A stretch of 37,967 bases of DNA from Verrucomicrobiota bacterium. GTDB taxonomy: Bacteria > Verrucomicrobiota > Verrucomicrobiia > Limisphaerales > SIBE01. The notes under the pieces are model-generated. The model was not told the origin of the DNA, ran no database searches, and worked only from the letters and a program-made list of their open reading frames with translations. The first letter of the stretch is position 1. Each line of letters starts with the position of its first letter. The stretch lies in NCBI GenBank assembly GCA_016871515.1, contig VHDE01000052.1:1-37967 (forward strand), given 5' to 3'. Position numbers and translations under genes: made by a program. Positions 24,766 through 32,300 of the stretch are shown here, piece after piece.

Positions 24766-25845
24766 GTGAACGTGCCCAATCTCTTTCCCACCTCGATCGT
24801 CGGCTCAATGCCGCGATCGGACTTCGTCAAGGATCTGATTTCACGCGAGCATGAAATTTCTGCCGACGAATATCAGCGCCGCATGGACGCCGCGGTGCGC
24901 TACATCGTCGCCGTTCAAGAGCAGGCCGGCTTGGACGTGCTAACCGATGGCGAATGGCGGCGCAAATCGTACATTGGCGTTATCGCGGAATTGGCTCACG
25001 GATTTGAACTGAGTCGCAACCCGCAAGATGGCCGGCCCTGGACCATCGTCGTGGACCGGCTTTCTCCGAAGACGCCGGGATTTATTGCCAAAGAAGTTAG
25101 TTTCACCCGCGACATTACTTCACGCTTGGTCAAAGCGACGTTGCCCTCTCCGGCCCTGCTCGGCGAGCGCATGTGGGACCCTGTGAAATCCGCCAGGGCC
25201 TATCCAACCCGCGAACAGTTTGTCGTGGCTTGTGTTCCGATATTGAGGCGCGAAGTCGAGCTGCTCGCGAAAGCTGGCGCAAACATCATTCAAATTGATG
25301 ATCCGCATCTCTGCCTCTTTGTTGTTCCTGAAGTTCGAGCACAGCACGAAAACGCGGATCGATCGGCCGACTTTGCCGTCGATGTCGTGAACCAAATCGT
25401 TAGTGATTTGCCAGGGGTCAAGTTCGCAGTCCATCTCTGCCGGCGCGCGGGTGCGCGTTCACGAGGCGAAGCACAACATCAAGGCGGATTCGACTGCATT
25501 CTTTCGCAACTCAACAAGCTCAAGGTCCAGCATTTGACGATGGAATTTACAACGCCCGGCGCGGGAGATTTCGCCGTGCTTAAGAAGCTTCGCGAAGACT
25601 TGGAAGTGGGGCTCGGCTGCGTCGATGTAACACCTGGCAAGATTGATTCTCCTGAAATAATTGCCGGGCGCATTCGACAAGCGCTTCGACACATCGACGC
25701 GAGGCGAGTGACATTGAATCCCGATTGCGGGTTTGCGCCAGGCTCCGGAGCGGTTGTGAGTATTGACGAGGCTTACCAAAAGCTCTGCAACGAGGCGGCA
25801 GCGGCGCGGATGCTGAGAGACGAGTTCGGCGGCACTGGCAGATGA
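24766..25845 (+). CDS. MetE-C-like (cobalamin-independent methionine synthase family) protein
   Basis: 359 residues from a GTG start at 24766. It corresponds to the C-terminal catalytic domain of MetE, which carries the zinc site: His223 and Cys225 (VHLCR), Glu260 (TMEFTTPGAGD) and Cys321 (LNPDCGFAP). TSIVGSMPRSD and LDVLTDGEWRR at the N-terminus are the usual MetE-C motifs. It lacks the N-terminal MetE domain, so like other stand-alone MetE-C proteins it may transfer a methyl group from a donor other than 5-methyl-tetrahydropteroyl-triglutamate. It starts 13 bases after the small toxin candidate and ends before the MFS gene; no Met or cobalamin riboswitch is visible upstream. Confidence 0.85.
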   Translation: MNVPNLFPTSIVGSMPRSDFVKDLISREHEISADEYQRRMDAAVRYIVAVQEQAGLDVLTDGEWRRKSYIGVIAELAHGFELSRNPQDGRPWTIVVDRLSPKTPGFIAKEVSFTRDITSRLVKATLPSPALLGERMWDPVKSARAYPTREQFVVACVPILRREVELLAKAGANIIQIDDPHLCLFVVPEVRAQHENADRSADFAVDVVNQIVSDLPGVKFAVHLCRRAGARSRGEAQHQGGFDCILSQLNKLKVQHLTMEFTTPGAGDFAVLKKLREDLEVGLGCVDVTPGKIDSPEIIAGRIRQALRHIDARRVTLNPDCGFAPGSGAVVSIDEAYQKLCNEAAAARMLRDEFGGTGR

Positions 25846-25996
25846 TGGCCAGCAATTGTGGCATGATTCTGGACGCGACTTCCAAAGCCGAGGTGAGAGG
25901 CCGAAGGTTCACGCGTCACTTCATTGGTTTAGGAGCCCCCAGCACGCTCGAACATGCGTTAGTCGCTGCGCCAGAGGACGGGCGCCCTCTGCGATC

Positions 25997-27262
25997 ATGA
26001 CCGAGTTCAGCTCATCCGCAAAGCCAGCGAAGCCCGGCCATTCATGGAATCATGATCCCTACGCCATCCTGAGGAACCGGGATTTTGTCCTTTACCTTAT
26101 CTCTCGCTTCATTGCGTCGCTCGGCCAACAGATGCTGACAGTCGCGGTCGGTTGGGAATTATACGAACGGACCAATGCGGCACTGGCTTTGGGTTTGGTC
26201 GGCTTAACGCAAATGGTTCCAATGGTCCTGGCGACTTTGCCGGCTGGCCATGTGGCAGACAGCTACAATCGCAAGGGAATCATTCAGGCCATGACGCTGG
26301 CTATTCTCGCCGCGAGCCTGGGCTTAACATTTGTCTCGGCGTTTCGGCTGCATGTCTTTTGGATTTATCTCAGCCTGTTCGTCGCTGGCACAGCTCGGAC
26401 TTTTTTATGGCCCGCCAGCGCGGCGTTTCTGCCGCAGCTCGTCCCGCGCGACCAATTCGCCCGCGCCGTCACGTGGAATACTGGAAGCTTTCATCTCTCC
26501 TCGGTTCTAGGTCCCGCGCTGGGCGGAACGATCATCGCTATAACGCGCAGTGCGGCGACTGTCTTTGCGGTGAATGCTTTGGCGTTGCTGATCGTTTTCA
26601 CGCTCCTTGTTTTCGTGCGCAGCCGTCCTGTCACGCTCGCGAGAGAAGAGATGACGATCGCGAACTTGATCGCCGGTTTTCGGTTCGTTTTTTCGACGAA
26701 GGTCATTTTGGGAACGATCACGCTTGATCTGTTCGCGGTCTTGCTTGGCGGCGCGACGGCACTCCTGCCAGTTTATGCGAAGGACATCTTGCGCGTCGGT
26801 CCTACGGGGCTCGGTTTCTTGCAAGCCGCTTTGCCTATGGGATCGCTACTGACCGCCTTCATCCTTGCGCATCGTCCACCTTTGGAAAAGGCGGGTCGGG
26901 CCTTGCTTTGGTCTGTGGCGGCTTTCGGTCTGGCGACCATCGGGTTCGGCTTCTCCACTTCGTTTTGGTTCTCGTTTCTGATGCTCTTTGTTTGCGGCGC
27001 CGCGGATAATGTCAGCGTCGTCGTGCGCCATACGTTGGTGCAACTGCTGACGCCGGATGAAAAGCGCGGGCGGGTTTCGGCGGTAAATAGCCTTTTCATC
27101 GGAACATCCAATGAACTTGGCGGATTCGAGTCCGGTTTCGTCGCGCATTTGTTCGGCCCGGTAATTTCCGTCGTTTCTGGAGGGATTGGAACTATCCTGG
27201 TCGTTATTGCGGTCGCAATGAAATGGCCAGAGATTCGGAGGTATGGGCGATTGGATAGTTGA
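25997..27262 (+). CDS. Major facilitator superfamily transporter (MFS_3/EntS-like)
   Basis: 421 residues from ATG 25997. About 12 hydrophobic segments are visible. Loop motifs fit the MFS_3 group: LYLISRFIASLGQQMLTVAVGWELYERT (first helix), GHVADSYNRKGI (motif A-like between helices 2 and 3), and FLPQLVPRDQFARA. EntS-like members export siderophores, drugs or other small molecules. The frame is open to 25856, but the residues before 25997 are not protein-like. It follows the MetE-like gene after 151 bases on the same strand. Substrate unknown. Confidence 0.85.
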   Translation: MTEFSSSAKPAKPGHSWNHDPYAILRNRDFVLYLISRFIASLGQQMLTVAVGWELYERTNAALALGLVGLTQMVPMVLATLPAGHVADSYNRKGIIQAMTLAILAASLGLTFVSAFRLHVFWIYLSLFVAGTARTFLWPASAAFLPQLVPRDQFARAVTWNTGSFHLSSVLGPALGGTIIAITRSAATVFAVNALALLIVFTLLVFVRSRPVTLAREEMTIANLIAGFRFVFSTKVILGTITLDLFAVLLGGATALLPVYAKDILRVGPTGLGFLQAALPMGSLLTAFILAHRPPLEKAGRALLWSVAAFGLATIGFGFSTSFWFSFLMLFVCGAADNVSVVVRHTLVQLLTPDEKRGRVSAVNSLFIGTSNELGGFESGFVAHLFGPVISVVSGGIGTILVVIAVAMKWPEIRRYGRLDS

Positions 27263-27282
27263 AGACCGAGAATCGGCGATTA

Positions 27283-27425
27283 ACGCAACGCAGAGGCGCA
27301 GGGATGCAAAGACGCCAAGCCGAACCAAATCGGTCGAGATAGAGGTGTTTGTTGCGGCTTGCCAATCGGGTGAAGCTCGATTCCTGTTCAAGTCTTTGCG
27401 TTTTTGCGTCCTCGCGCCTTTGCCT
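27283..27425. repeat. Inverted-repeat miniature element truncating a toxin gene
   Basis: Left end gcagaggcgcagggatgcaa followed by agacgccaag, and right end ctttgcgtttttgcgtcctc followed by gcgcctttgcc, are imperfect inverted copies of about 30 bases around a spacer of about 60 bases. The right arm runs into the reading frame of the ParE-like toxin at 27388-27543 and supplies its last codons and stop. Such cgcaaag-rich palindromes look like MITE-type elements. Confidence 0.75.
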
Positions 27426-27543
27426 TAATGCGCTTATTCAGTTCATCCCAGAACTCATCGCCAAGACGGCTGGACTCCTGGTCATATCGGCGAAGAACGC
27501 GGTTCACGTCGTTCTGGACGGCCGCGTGATAGCTCACCCTCAT
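27388..27543 (-). pseudogene. Truncated RelE/ParE-family toxin
   Basis: 51 codons from ATG 27543: MRVSYHAAVQNDVNRVLRRY, then SRLGDEFWDELNKRI, the normal first two helices of a ParE-type toxin. The next residues (KAKARGRKNAKT) are encoded by the inverted-repeat element, and the beta-sheet with the active surface is missing. The ATG overlaps the antitoxin stop by 4 bases (ATGA, 27540-27543), preserving the original operon layout. The toxin is very probably inactive. Confidence 0.75.
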
Positions 27544-27752
27544 CGGCGGCGTGTTTGCTCGACTCGGCGAACAAATTCCTCGTGCGAAATCTCCTCGGAC
27601 CGTCCGTTGTCCAGATCGGCATCGCGCTGCAGAACCTCCTCGTCAGAAAGCTCAATTTCCAGCGAAAGCGTTTCGAGCAGTGAAACCGCCAGACGTGCCC
27701 GTTCCTTCTCGTTCAGCGCCAGCGCTTGTTTTTCAACTTCCGCAAGACTCAT
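27540..27752 (-). CDS. Addiction-module antitoxin (TIGR02574-like)
   Basis: 70 residues: MSLAEVEKQALALNEKERAR followed by LAVSLLETL, then an acidic middle (LSDEEVLQRDADLD) and ISHEEFVRRVEQTRR. This is the pattern of the putative addiction module components found before ParE-like toxins. The paired toxin (27388-27543) is truncated, so this gene is an antitoxin without a working partner. Its N-terminus resembles the antitoxin-like protein at 24289-24483. Confidence 0.75.
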   Translation of the reverse strand: MSLAEVEKQALALNEKERARLAVSLLETLSLEIELSDEEVLQRDADLDNGRSEEISHEEFVRRVEQTRRR

Positions 27753-27859
27753 GGCGGGAAGCTACCAAACCGAAGTTATCCGCGCCAGCGGTGAATTGCG
27801 AAGAAGCACTTCAGCTAGTTTTCATTGTTGGTTGACGGTGTTTGTGGCAGCTTCAGATC

Positions 27860-28876
27860 ATGTCCACAACGACCAACTCAATTCCACGAGTTACTGGCCT
27901 GGCGGTGACTGCTTGCCTGCTGGCCGGGATTTCGACGTTCCTTGCTATTCAAGCTGGCGACTCTCAACTGCTGGAAACTCGAAAAATTTGGGATGCCGCG
28001 CCACACAATGCCTTCACCGATTTGACTCGATTCAATGGCGACTGGTTCTGTGTTTTTCGTGAAGGCCAAGCGCATGTTTCTCCAGATGGCGCTCTGCGGG
28101 TCATTACGTCGAAGGATGGAGAACGCTGGAGTTCAGCTGCGCTCCTCACGGATTCCAAAAGCGACCTTCGCGACGCGAAAATTACAGTCACGCCCGACGG
28201 ACAGTTGATGCTCAGCGGCGCAGCGGCGCTTCATCAACCAGCCGAATTCAAGCATCAATCGCTCGCGTGGTTTTCAATGAACGGCAAAGATTGGAGTGCG
28301 CCGGTCAAGATCGGTGATCCGAACATGTGGCTTTGGCGAACGACCTGGCACAAAAATCAGGCCTATAGCGTCGGCTACGATACTGCGGGCGAGAAATTCA
28401 TCCGGCTTTATTCGAGCAAGGATGGACGTCAATTTGAGCCCTTGGTGTCCACGTTATTCGACGAAGGTTATCCAAACGAGACCTCGATCATCTTTCAGCC
28501 AGATAACACCGCGCTTTGCCTGCTGCGACGCGATGGGAATCCAGGAACGGGCAAACTGGGGCTTGCCAAATCGCCCTATGCTCAATGGGAATGGAAAGAT
28601 CTCGGCTTGAAGATCGGCGGGCCGCACATGATTCGGCTGCCTGACGGCCGGATCGTTGCTTGCGTCCGGCTTTATGATGGAGGGGCGCGGACAGCGTTGC
28701 TCTGGATTGACCCAGTGAACGGCAAGGCGACGGAGTTTCTGAAATTTCCTTCGGGCGGCGACACGAGTTATCCGGGGCTCTTTTGGCACGAAGACGTGCT
28801 TTGGGTGAGCTATTATTCTTCGCACGAAGGCAAGACAAGCATTTATCTGGCGAAGGTAAGGTTGCCGAAGGTGTGA
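27860..28876 (+). CDS. Secreted BNR/sialidase-like beta-propeller protein
   Basis: 338 residues from ATG 27860 with an N-terminal hydrophobic signal (GLAVTACLLAGISTFLAIQA). Blades carry Asp-box-like SxDGxxW motifs: SKDGERWSSA, SMNGKDWSAP, SSKDGRQFEP. FREG after the first strand, the Asp of SDLRDAKITV and NETSIIF are in family order. Classical sialidases also have an Arg triad and a Tyr-Glu pair; candidates exist (FREGQ, CLLRRDG, CVRLYDGG) but cannot be confirmed. It may be an exo-sialidase-like glycosidase of unknown specificity. A frame start at 27842 adds six residues. Confidence 0.75.
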   Translation: MSTTTNSIPRVTGLAVTACLLAGISTFLAIQAGDSQLLETRKIWDAAPHNAFTDLTRFNGDWFCVFREGQAHVSPDGALRVITSKDGERWSSAALLTDSKSDLRDAKITVTPDGQLMLSGAAALHQPAEFKHQSLAWFSMNGKDWSAPVKIGDPNMWLWRTTWHKNQAYSVGYDTAGEKFIRLYSSKDGRQFEPLVSTLFDEGYPNETSIIFQPDNTALCLLRRDGNPGTGKLGLAKSPYAQWEWKDLGLKIGGPHMIRLPDGRIVACVRLYDGGARTALLWIDPVNGKATEFLKFPSGGDTSYPGLFWHEDVLWVSYYSSHEGKTSIYLAKVRLPKV

Positions 28877-28907
28877 GCCGTAACGATGCCGTCAAAGCCG
28901 CCCCTCT

Positions 28908-29009
28908 CCATGAACCTGCGCGGCAGGATGGGCGTCCCGCCTGTCCAGCATTTGTGCACACCAAGACTGGATGAGACAGGCGAGACGCTCCGTCCTACCA
29001 GGTTCATGG
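28908..29009. repeat. Palindromic element ccatgaacctg...caggttcatgg
   Basis: An outer inverted repeat (ccatgaacctg at 28908-28918 and its complement at 28999-29009) encloses a second inverted pair: ggcaggatgggcgtcccgcc and gacaggcgagacgctccgtc. The gap 28877-29179 holds only this and the following element; no gene is seen. The inner part resembles the hairpin at 29994-30014. Confidence 0.8.
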
Positions 29010-29136
29010 GCGCAATGCGCGAAAATCTGTTTCGGAGAGACCTCTCCTCATCCGACGGGGCGAGGGAAAAGACCGTCATCCAGCGCATTTGCCTTCAGGA
29101 AGTAAGACGGTCAGTTGCGTTCGCAAAGAGTCTCTT

Positions 29137-29178
29137 CCCTCTCCCCATAGGATGGGGAGAGGGTTAGGGAGAGGGGGA
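29137..29178 (+). repeat. ccctctcccc palindrome that supplies the ribosome binding site of the next gene
   Basis: ccctctcccc, spacer ataggat, ggggagaggg (29137-29163) is a near copy of 21012-21038. Its purine-rich tail (ttagggagagggggaa) runs to 29179 and ends directly at the ATG of the phosphopantetheinyl transferase. The GGAGAGGGGG-type sequence is the only Shine-Dalgarno-like element available to that gene. Confidence 0.7.
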
Positions 29179-29179
29179 A

Positions 29180-29953
29180 ATGCACCGCCGCTTTTCTCGT
29201 CCACCTTTGCCTCCAATCGAATGGGCACCCGCAGCGCAAAACCGAACTTTAGGTGATGACGAAGTCCACCTTTGGTGCGCGTCGCTTGACCAACCGGCGA
29301 CGGAACGCGAATTCTTGGCCGAGACATTATCACCGGACGAACGCGAACGCGCAGCACGATTTCATTTCGAGGAAGATCAACATCGGTTCGCGGTTGGCCG
29401 CGGAGTGCTGCGGATGATACTTGGCGCTTACCTGAACCAACCGGCGAACGCGCTGGCCTTCTCCTATGGCAGGCGCGGGAAACCTTCGTTATCGAGTGCG
29501 CCGGGGCTCCAGTTTAACTTGGCTCACTCAGCTGGGCTCGCCTTGTACGCCATTACTAGCCATCGCGAGGTTGGGGTTGATGTCGAAGTGATCCGCCCGT
29601 TGTCTGACTTGAAAAGAATCGCCCAACGCTTTTTTTCGTCCAACGAAACGGCTCAGCTTTTGGCGCTGCCTGAAGCAGAGCATGAAGAGGCCTTCTTTAA
29701 TTGTTGGACGCGCAAGGAAGCTTATCTCAAAGCGACTGGCGAAGGCATTACAGCGCCGCTCGATCAGTTCGAAGTCTCACTCATCCCTGGCGAACCGGCG
29801 GCCTTGCTGGCGAATCATGCGAATCCCCGCGAGGTTACCGAGTGGTCGATGTTTCACTTGAGGCCAGCCCCAGGTTGTGTGGGCGCGCTCGCCATCAAAT
29901 CTCGCCGCGTGCGGGTGCAATGTTGGCAATGGCGCCCCGGCAAAGCCGCCTGA
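29180..29953 (+). CDS. 4'-phosphopantetheinyl transferase (Sfp type)
   Basis: 257 residues. DEVHLWCASLDQP opens the first half and RFHFEEDQHRFAVGRGVLRM is the N-terminal Sfp motif. The second half has FNLAHSAGLALYAI, GVDVEVIRP with metal-binding Asp and Glu, and FFNCWTRKEAYLKATGEGI, the WxxKEAxxK motif. It transfers phosphopantetheine from coenzyme A to acyl or peptidyl carrier proteins in the cytoplasm. No polyketide or peptide synthetase gene is in the window, so it may serve a remote cluster. The start at 29180 is fixed by a purine-rich site directly upstream, supplied by a repeat. Confidence 0.93.
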   Translation: MHRRFSRPPLPPIEWAPAAQNRTLGDDEVHLWCASLDQPATEREFLAETLSPDERERAARFHFEEDQHRFAVGRGVLRMILGAYLNQPANALAFSYGRRGKPSLSSAPGLQFNLAHSAGLALYAITSHREVGVDVEVIRPLSDLKRIAQRFFSSNETAQLLALPEAEHEEAFFNCWTRKEAYLKATGEGITAPLDQFEVSLIPGEPAALLANHANPREVTEWSMFHLRPAPGCVGALAIKSRRVRVQCWQWRPGKAA

Positions 29954-29993
29954 CAAGCGTGACCTACTAAACGGTTGCCACCTTGTCGCGCCG

Positions 29994-30014
29994 GGACAGG
30001 CGGGACGCCTGTCC
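29994..30014. repeat. Hairpin between convergent genes
   Basis: ggacaggcg, loop gga, cgcctgtcc is a perfect 9-bp stem lying between the end of the phosphopantetheinyl transferase gene (29953) and the stop codon of the convergent prepilin-like gene (30014-30016). It has no T tract. It resembles the inner part of the element at 28908-29009. Confidence 0.75.
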
Positions 30015-30847
30015 TACTTCAACGCGGATGCATGCGTTTGCAGCCACGTCACGTCCGAATTGTTGGCGGAAGGTTGGCTGTGACCGTGCCAATCGACTTG
30101 CCCGGGCCGGACCGTGCGGTTATCGCGCCACGTCTTCGACTCGACATGGCCATCGGCGAAGGCCATCGCGGCCGCGCGATTATGATAACTGGCTGGAAAC
30201 ATGAAAAAGTTCGGTTGCATCGTGACGCCAAAGAATGGCCAACAAATGCTATCCGGGTGGACATCGAGAAAAACGAAGAGTTCTCCCGGCGAAGGCGAAT
30301 TGATCTCCCCAAGCTTATAGAAGCGTTTATATGCCGGCGGCGGTTCCCCTCGGCCTCCGCCCATCCCAGCCTTCCAGCCAAGAAACCAATTCATGGAATA
30401 ACTGCGCACCTTGGGGACTGTGTATTGTCCAGCCCGCATGGTTTTGCGGTCAGATGGACATTTGTAGACAGCGGTCGAGGTCAAATAAGGGGCGAATTGC
30501 GCATATCGGCTGTCCGTCACCAACACTTGATTCGTCAAATCGGCTGGTGATCGGTTATGGTTGAGGTGTCCTTGTATCCACATGGGATTCGCGGGCGTGC
30601 CACCGCCATTGACGTAACCATTGTTCGGCAGCCGATCATAATTGTCGTTGCTGTACATAAGCCAGGAAAGCGCCAACTGACGTTGGTTATTGCCGCATTT
30701 GATACGGCGTCCTTGCTCCGTGGCTTTGGCCAAGGCCGGGAGAAGCAAGCTCGCTAAAATGGCGGTGATGGCGATCACCACCAACAGTTCAATCAAGGTG
30801 AAACCGAGGCAAGATCGGGCTGGATATTTTGAATTCGCAGTGCGCAT
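30014..30847 (-). CDS. Type II pseudopilin-like protein with C-terminal DG motif
   Basis: 277 residues from ATG 30847. The N-terminus has the prepilin cleavage/methylation motif [20 protein letters not shown], processed after Gly by a prepilin peptidase with Phe becoming N-methylated. The globular part carries [26 protein letters not shown] and [12 protein letters not shown] near the end, the pattern of the large pseudopilin-like family expanded in Verrucomicrobiota and Planctomycetota. These lie in the inner membrane or form pseudopili; individual functions are unknown. The frame start at 30889 adds 14 residues and is less likely. Confidence 0.88.
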   Translation of the reverse strand: MRTANSKYPARSCLGFTLIELLVVIAITAILASLLLPALAKATEQGRRIKCGNNQRQLALSWLMYSNDNYDRLPNNGYVNGGGTPANPMWIQGHLNHNRSPADLTNQVLVTDSRYAQFAPYLTSTAVYKCPSDRKTMRAGQYTVPKVRSYSMNWFLGWKAGMGGGRGEPPPAYKRFYKLGEINSPSPGELFVFLDVHPDSICWPFFGVTMQPNFFMFPASYHNRAAAMAFADGHVESKTWRDNRTVRPGQVDWHGHSQPSANNSDVTWLQTHASALK

Positions 30848-31048
30848 ACGGGTTCTGGGTTGCTCCGAATCATACCAGTTCGACTGCATTTTCCAATGGT
30901 AACGATATTACTGAGACGCGCTGCGGCGGTTCGCGGTTACGACCAAGAATATTGGCGGGTGCGATGGGGCGGATCTTTGCATTGCCCCCAATGGCAGGGA
31001 CGGCGCGATGCGATTAAAACTGTCGGTCAGGGAGCGCGGCGTTTACGC

Positions 31049-31138
31049 GCGTTTACGCTGCAGAAACGCGAAACTGCCGGACGTCTCGAAACTCGTCAGA
31101 ACCTTTTGACTCTGCAAACGTTTCTGCAGCGTAAACGC
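31049..31138. repeat. Perfect 20-bp inverted repeat with 50-base spacer
   Basis: gcgtttacgctgcagaaacg (31049-31068) and its exact complement (31119-31138), with weaker outer symmetry (ggtcaggg near 31025, ccgtcaggcc near 31150). The gap 30848-31247 (400 bases) shows no gene apart from this element. It is a REP- or MITE-like palindrome. Confidence 0.85.
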
Positions 31139-31247
31139 TGCACCTCCGTCAGGCCGGCGCCGTTACTGCTAGTAAAAGGGGCTTAGGCGGAGAACTGTTA
31201 GTTTTATTAGCGGGGTCAGAAGCCTTGTGCAACGTTTTGTTCTCTTT

Positions 31248-32101
31248 ATGGAAATTAAAGTCAGCCTCGGGGTCGTTTTGCTGATCGCGACCGTATCGGC
31301 CACAGCCGAGACCGCCGTCGGTCCTTGGGTTCCCATCTTCAAAGGCATCGATCATTCCGTCAGCACGAATATTCCGAGCGGTGGTGATTTTGCCAACCGC
31401 CAGGTTGTTCACGCGTTCCGCGTGGACCTGGCCGATTCCGATATCCGCCCGCCTGCGCACGACACCGCGTCGAGAGGATTACGCAGCCAGCGTCCCCGAA
31501 ATCGGCGCTTTGACCGTCAGCGATTTCTTGAGAACCAATCGCCTGCAAGCGGCGATCAACGTCAACTTCTTTGACGGCCGCAATTATTATCTGCCGGCTG
31601 GAACGCCCATGGACGTTTACGGCGTCGCCATCAGCGAAGGTGTTGTGGTTTCCGAACAAGAGGGACGCAATCACGCGGCCGCGATCTTCTTCGACGCCAA
31701 CAACCGGCCAACCGTCGTTCATACGAATTGGCCGGCCCAAAGCATCGACGGTGTTTATACGGCCGTCGCCGGCAATTATCCTCTCGTTGTCGCCGGCAAG
31801 AATATCATTTCCCGGTCAGCTGCTCACGAGACCGAACCACGAACGGTCTTCGGTATTTCGCAAGACCGGCGCTATCTCTTTCTCGTCGCCATTGACGGCC
31901 GGCAACCTGGCTACAGCAATGGCGCGACTGATTACGAAAGCGCTGGCTGGTTCCTCCTGCTCGGCGCCTACGACGGCGTCAGTCAATATGGACGGGGGCG
32001 GCTCTACGACCATGGTCATCGAAGACAGCACCGGCGTTTCGAGCAGTCCGTTTACCGTCGAACGTCTCGAATCAAGCCGCTATTACCGGCTGCGAAGGTA
32101 A
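31248..32101 (+). pseudogene. Phosphodiester glycosidase (NAGPA/DUF2233-like) pseudogene with two frameshifts
   Basis: Three frames give one protein of about 283 residues. Frame 1 from ATG 31248: signal (MEIKVSLGVVLLIATVSATA) and GPWVPIFKGIDHSVSTN, VVHAFRVDLADSDIR. Near 31449-31455 one base is gained, or two lost; then RTTPRREDYAAS, LTVSDFLRTNRLQAAINVNF, TPMDVYGVAISEGVVVSE, HTNWPAQSIDGVYTAVAGNY and DGRQPGYSNGATDYESAGWF continue. At 31978-31985 a GTCA tandem duplication (GTCAGTCA) shifts the frame again; after it NMDGGGSTTMV, the family's active-site-like motif, resumes to the stop at 32101. NAGPA-like proteins cleave phosphodiester-linked sugars; this copy would be non-functional. Confidence 0.8.
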
Positions 32102-32150
32102 TGCCCGTTGCGCCTTATAGTGTTTCTCGAAATAGATTGCCGGAGGGAGG

Positions 32151-32228
32151 GGCAAACCTGCTGGTTTGCCGGAAGCGCAGCAGCAATGCCCGCCGTCCGA
32201 GTTGGTAGGGCTGAGCGGCCGCTCAGCC
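32151..32228. repeat. Two palindromes: ggcaaacc hairpin and a perfect 20-bp palindrome
   Basis: ggcaaacc-tgct-ggtttgcc (32151-32170) and the uninterrupted palindrome ggctgagcggccgctcagcc (32209-32228) lie in the 199-base gap before the DUF1587 protein. The first resembles 19081-19112. Both may be dispersed elements; the second could also be a protein-binding site. Confidence 0.7.
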
Positions 32229-32300
32229 GGCTTTGCCGCGAAAGAAAACGTGTGACTTTTCGCACGCGGAGCGGTAAGTAGGAGTATAGACTTTTTCCGC

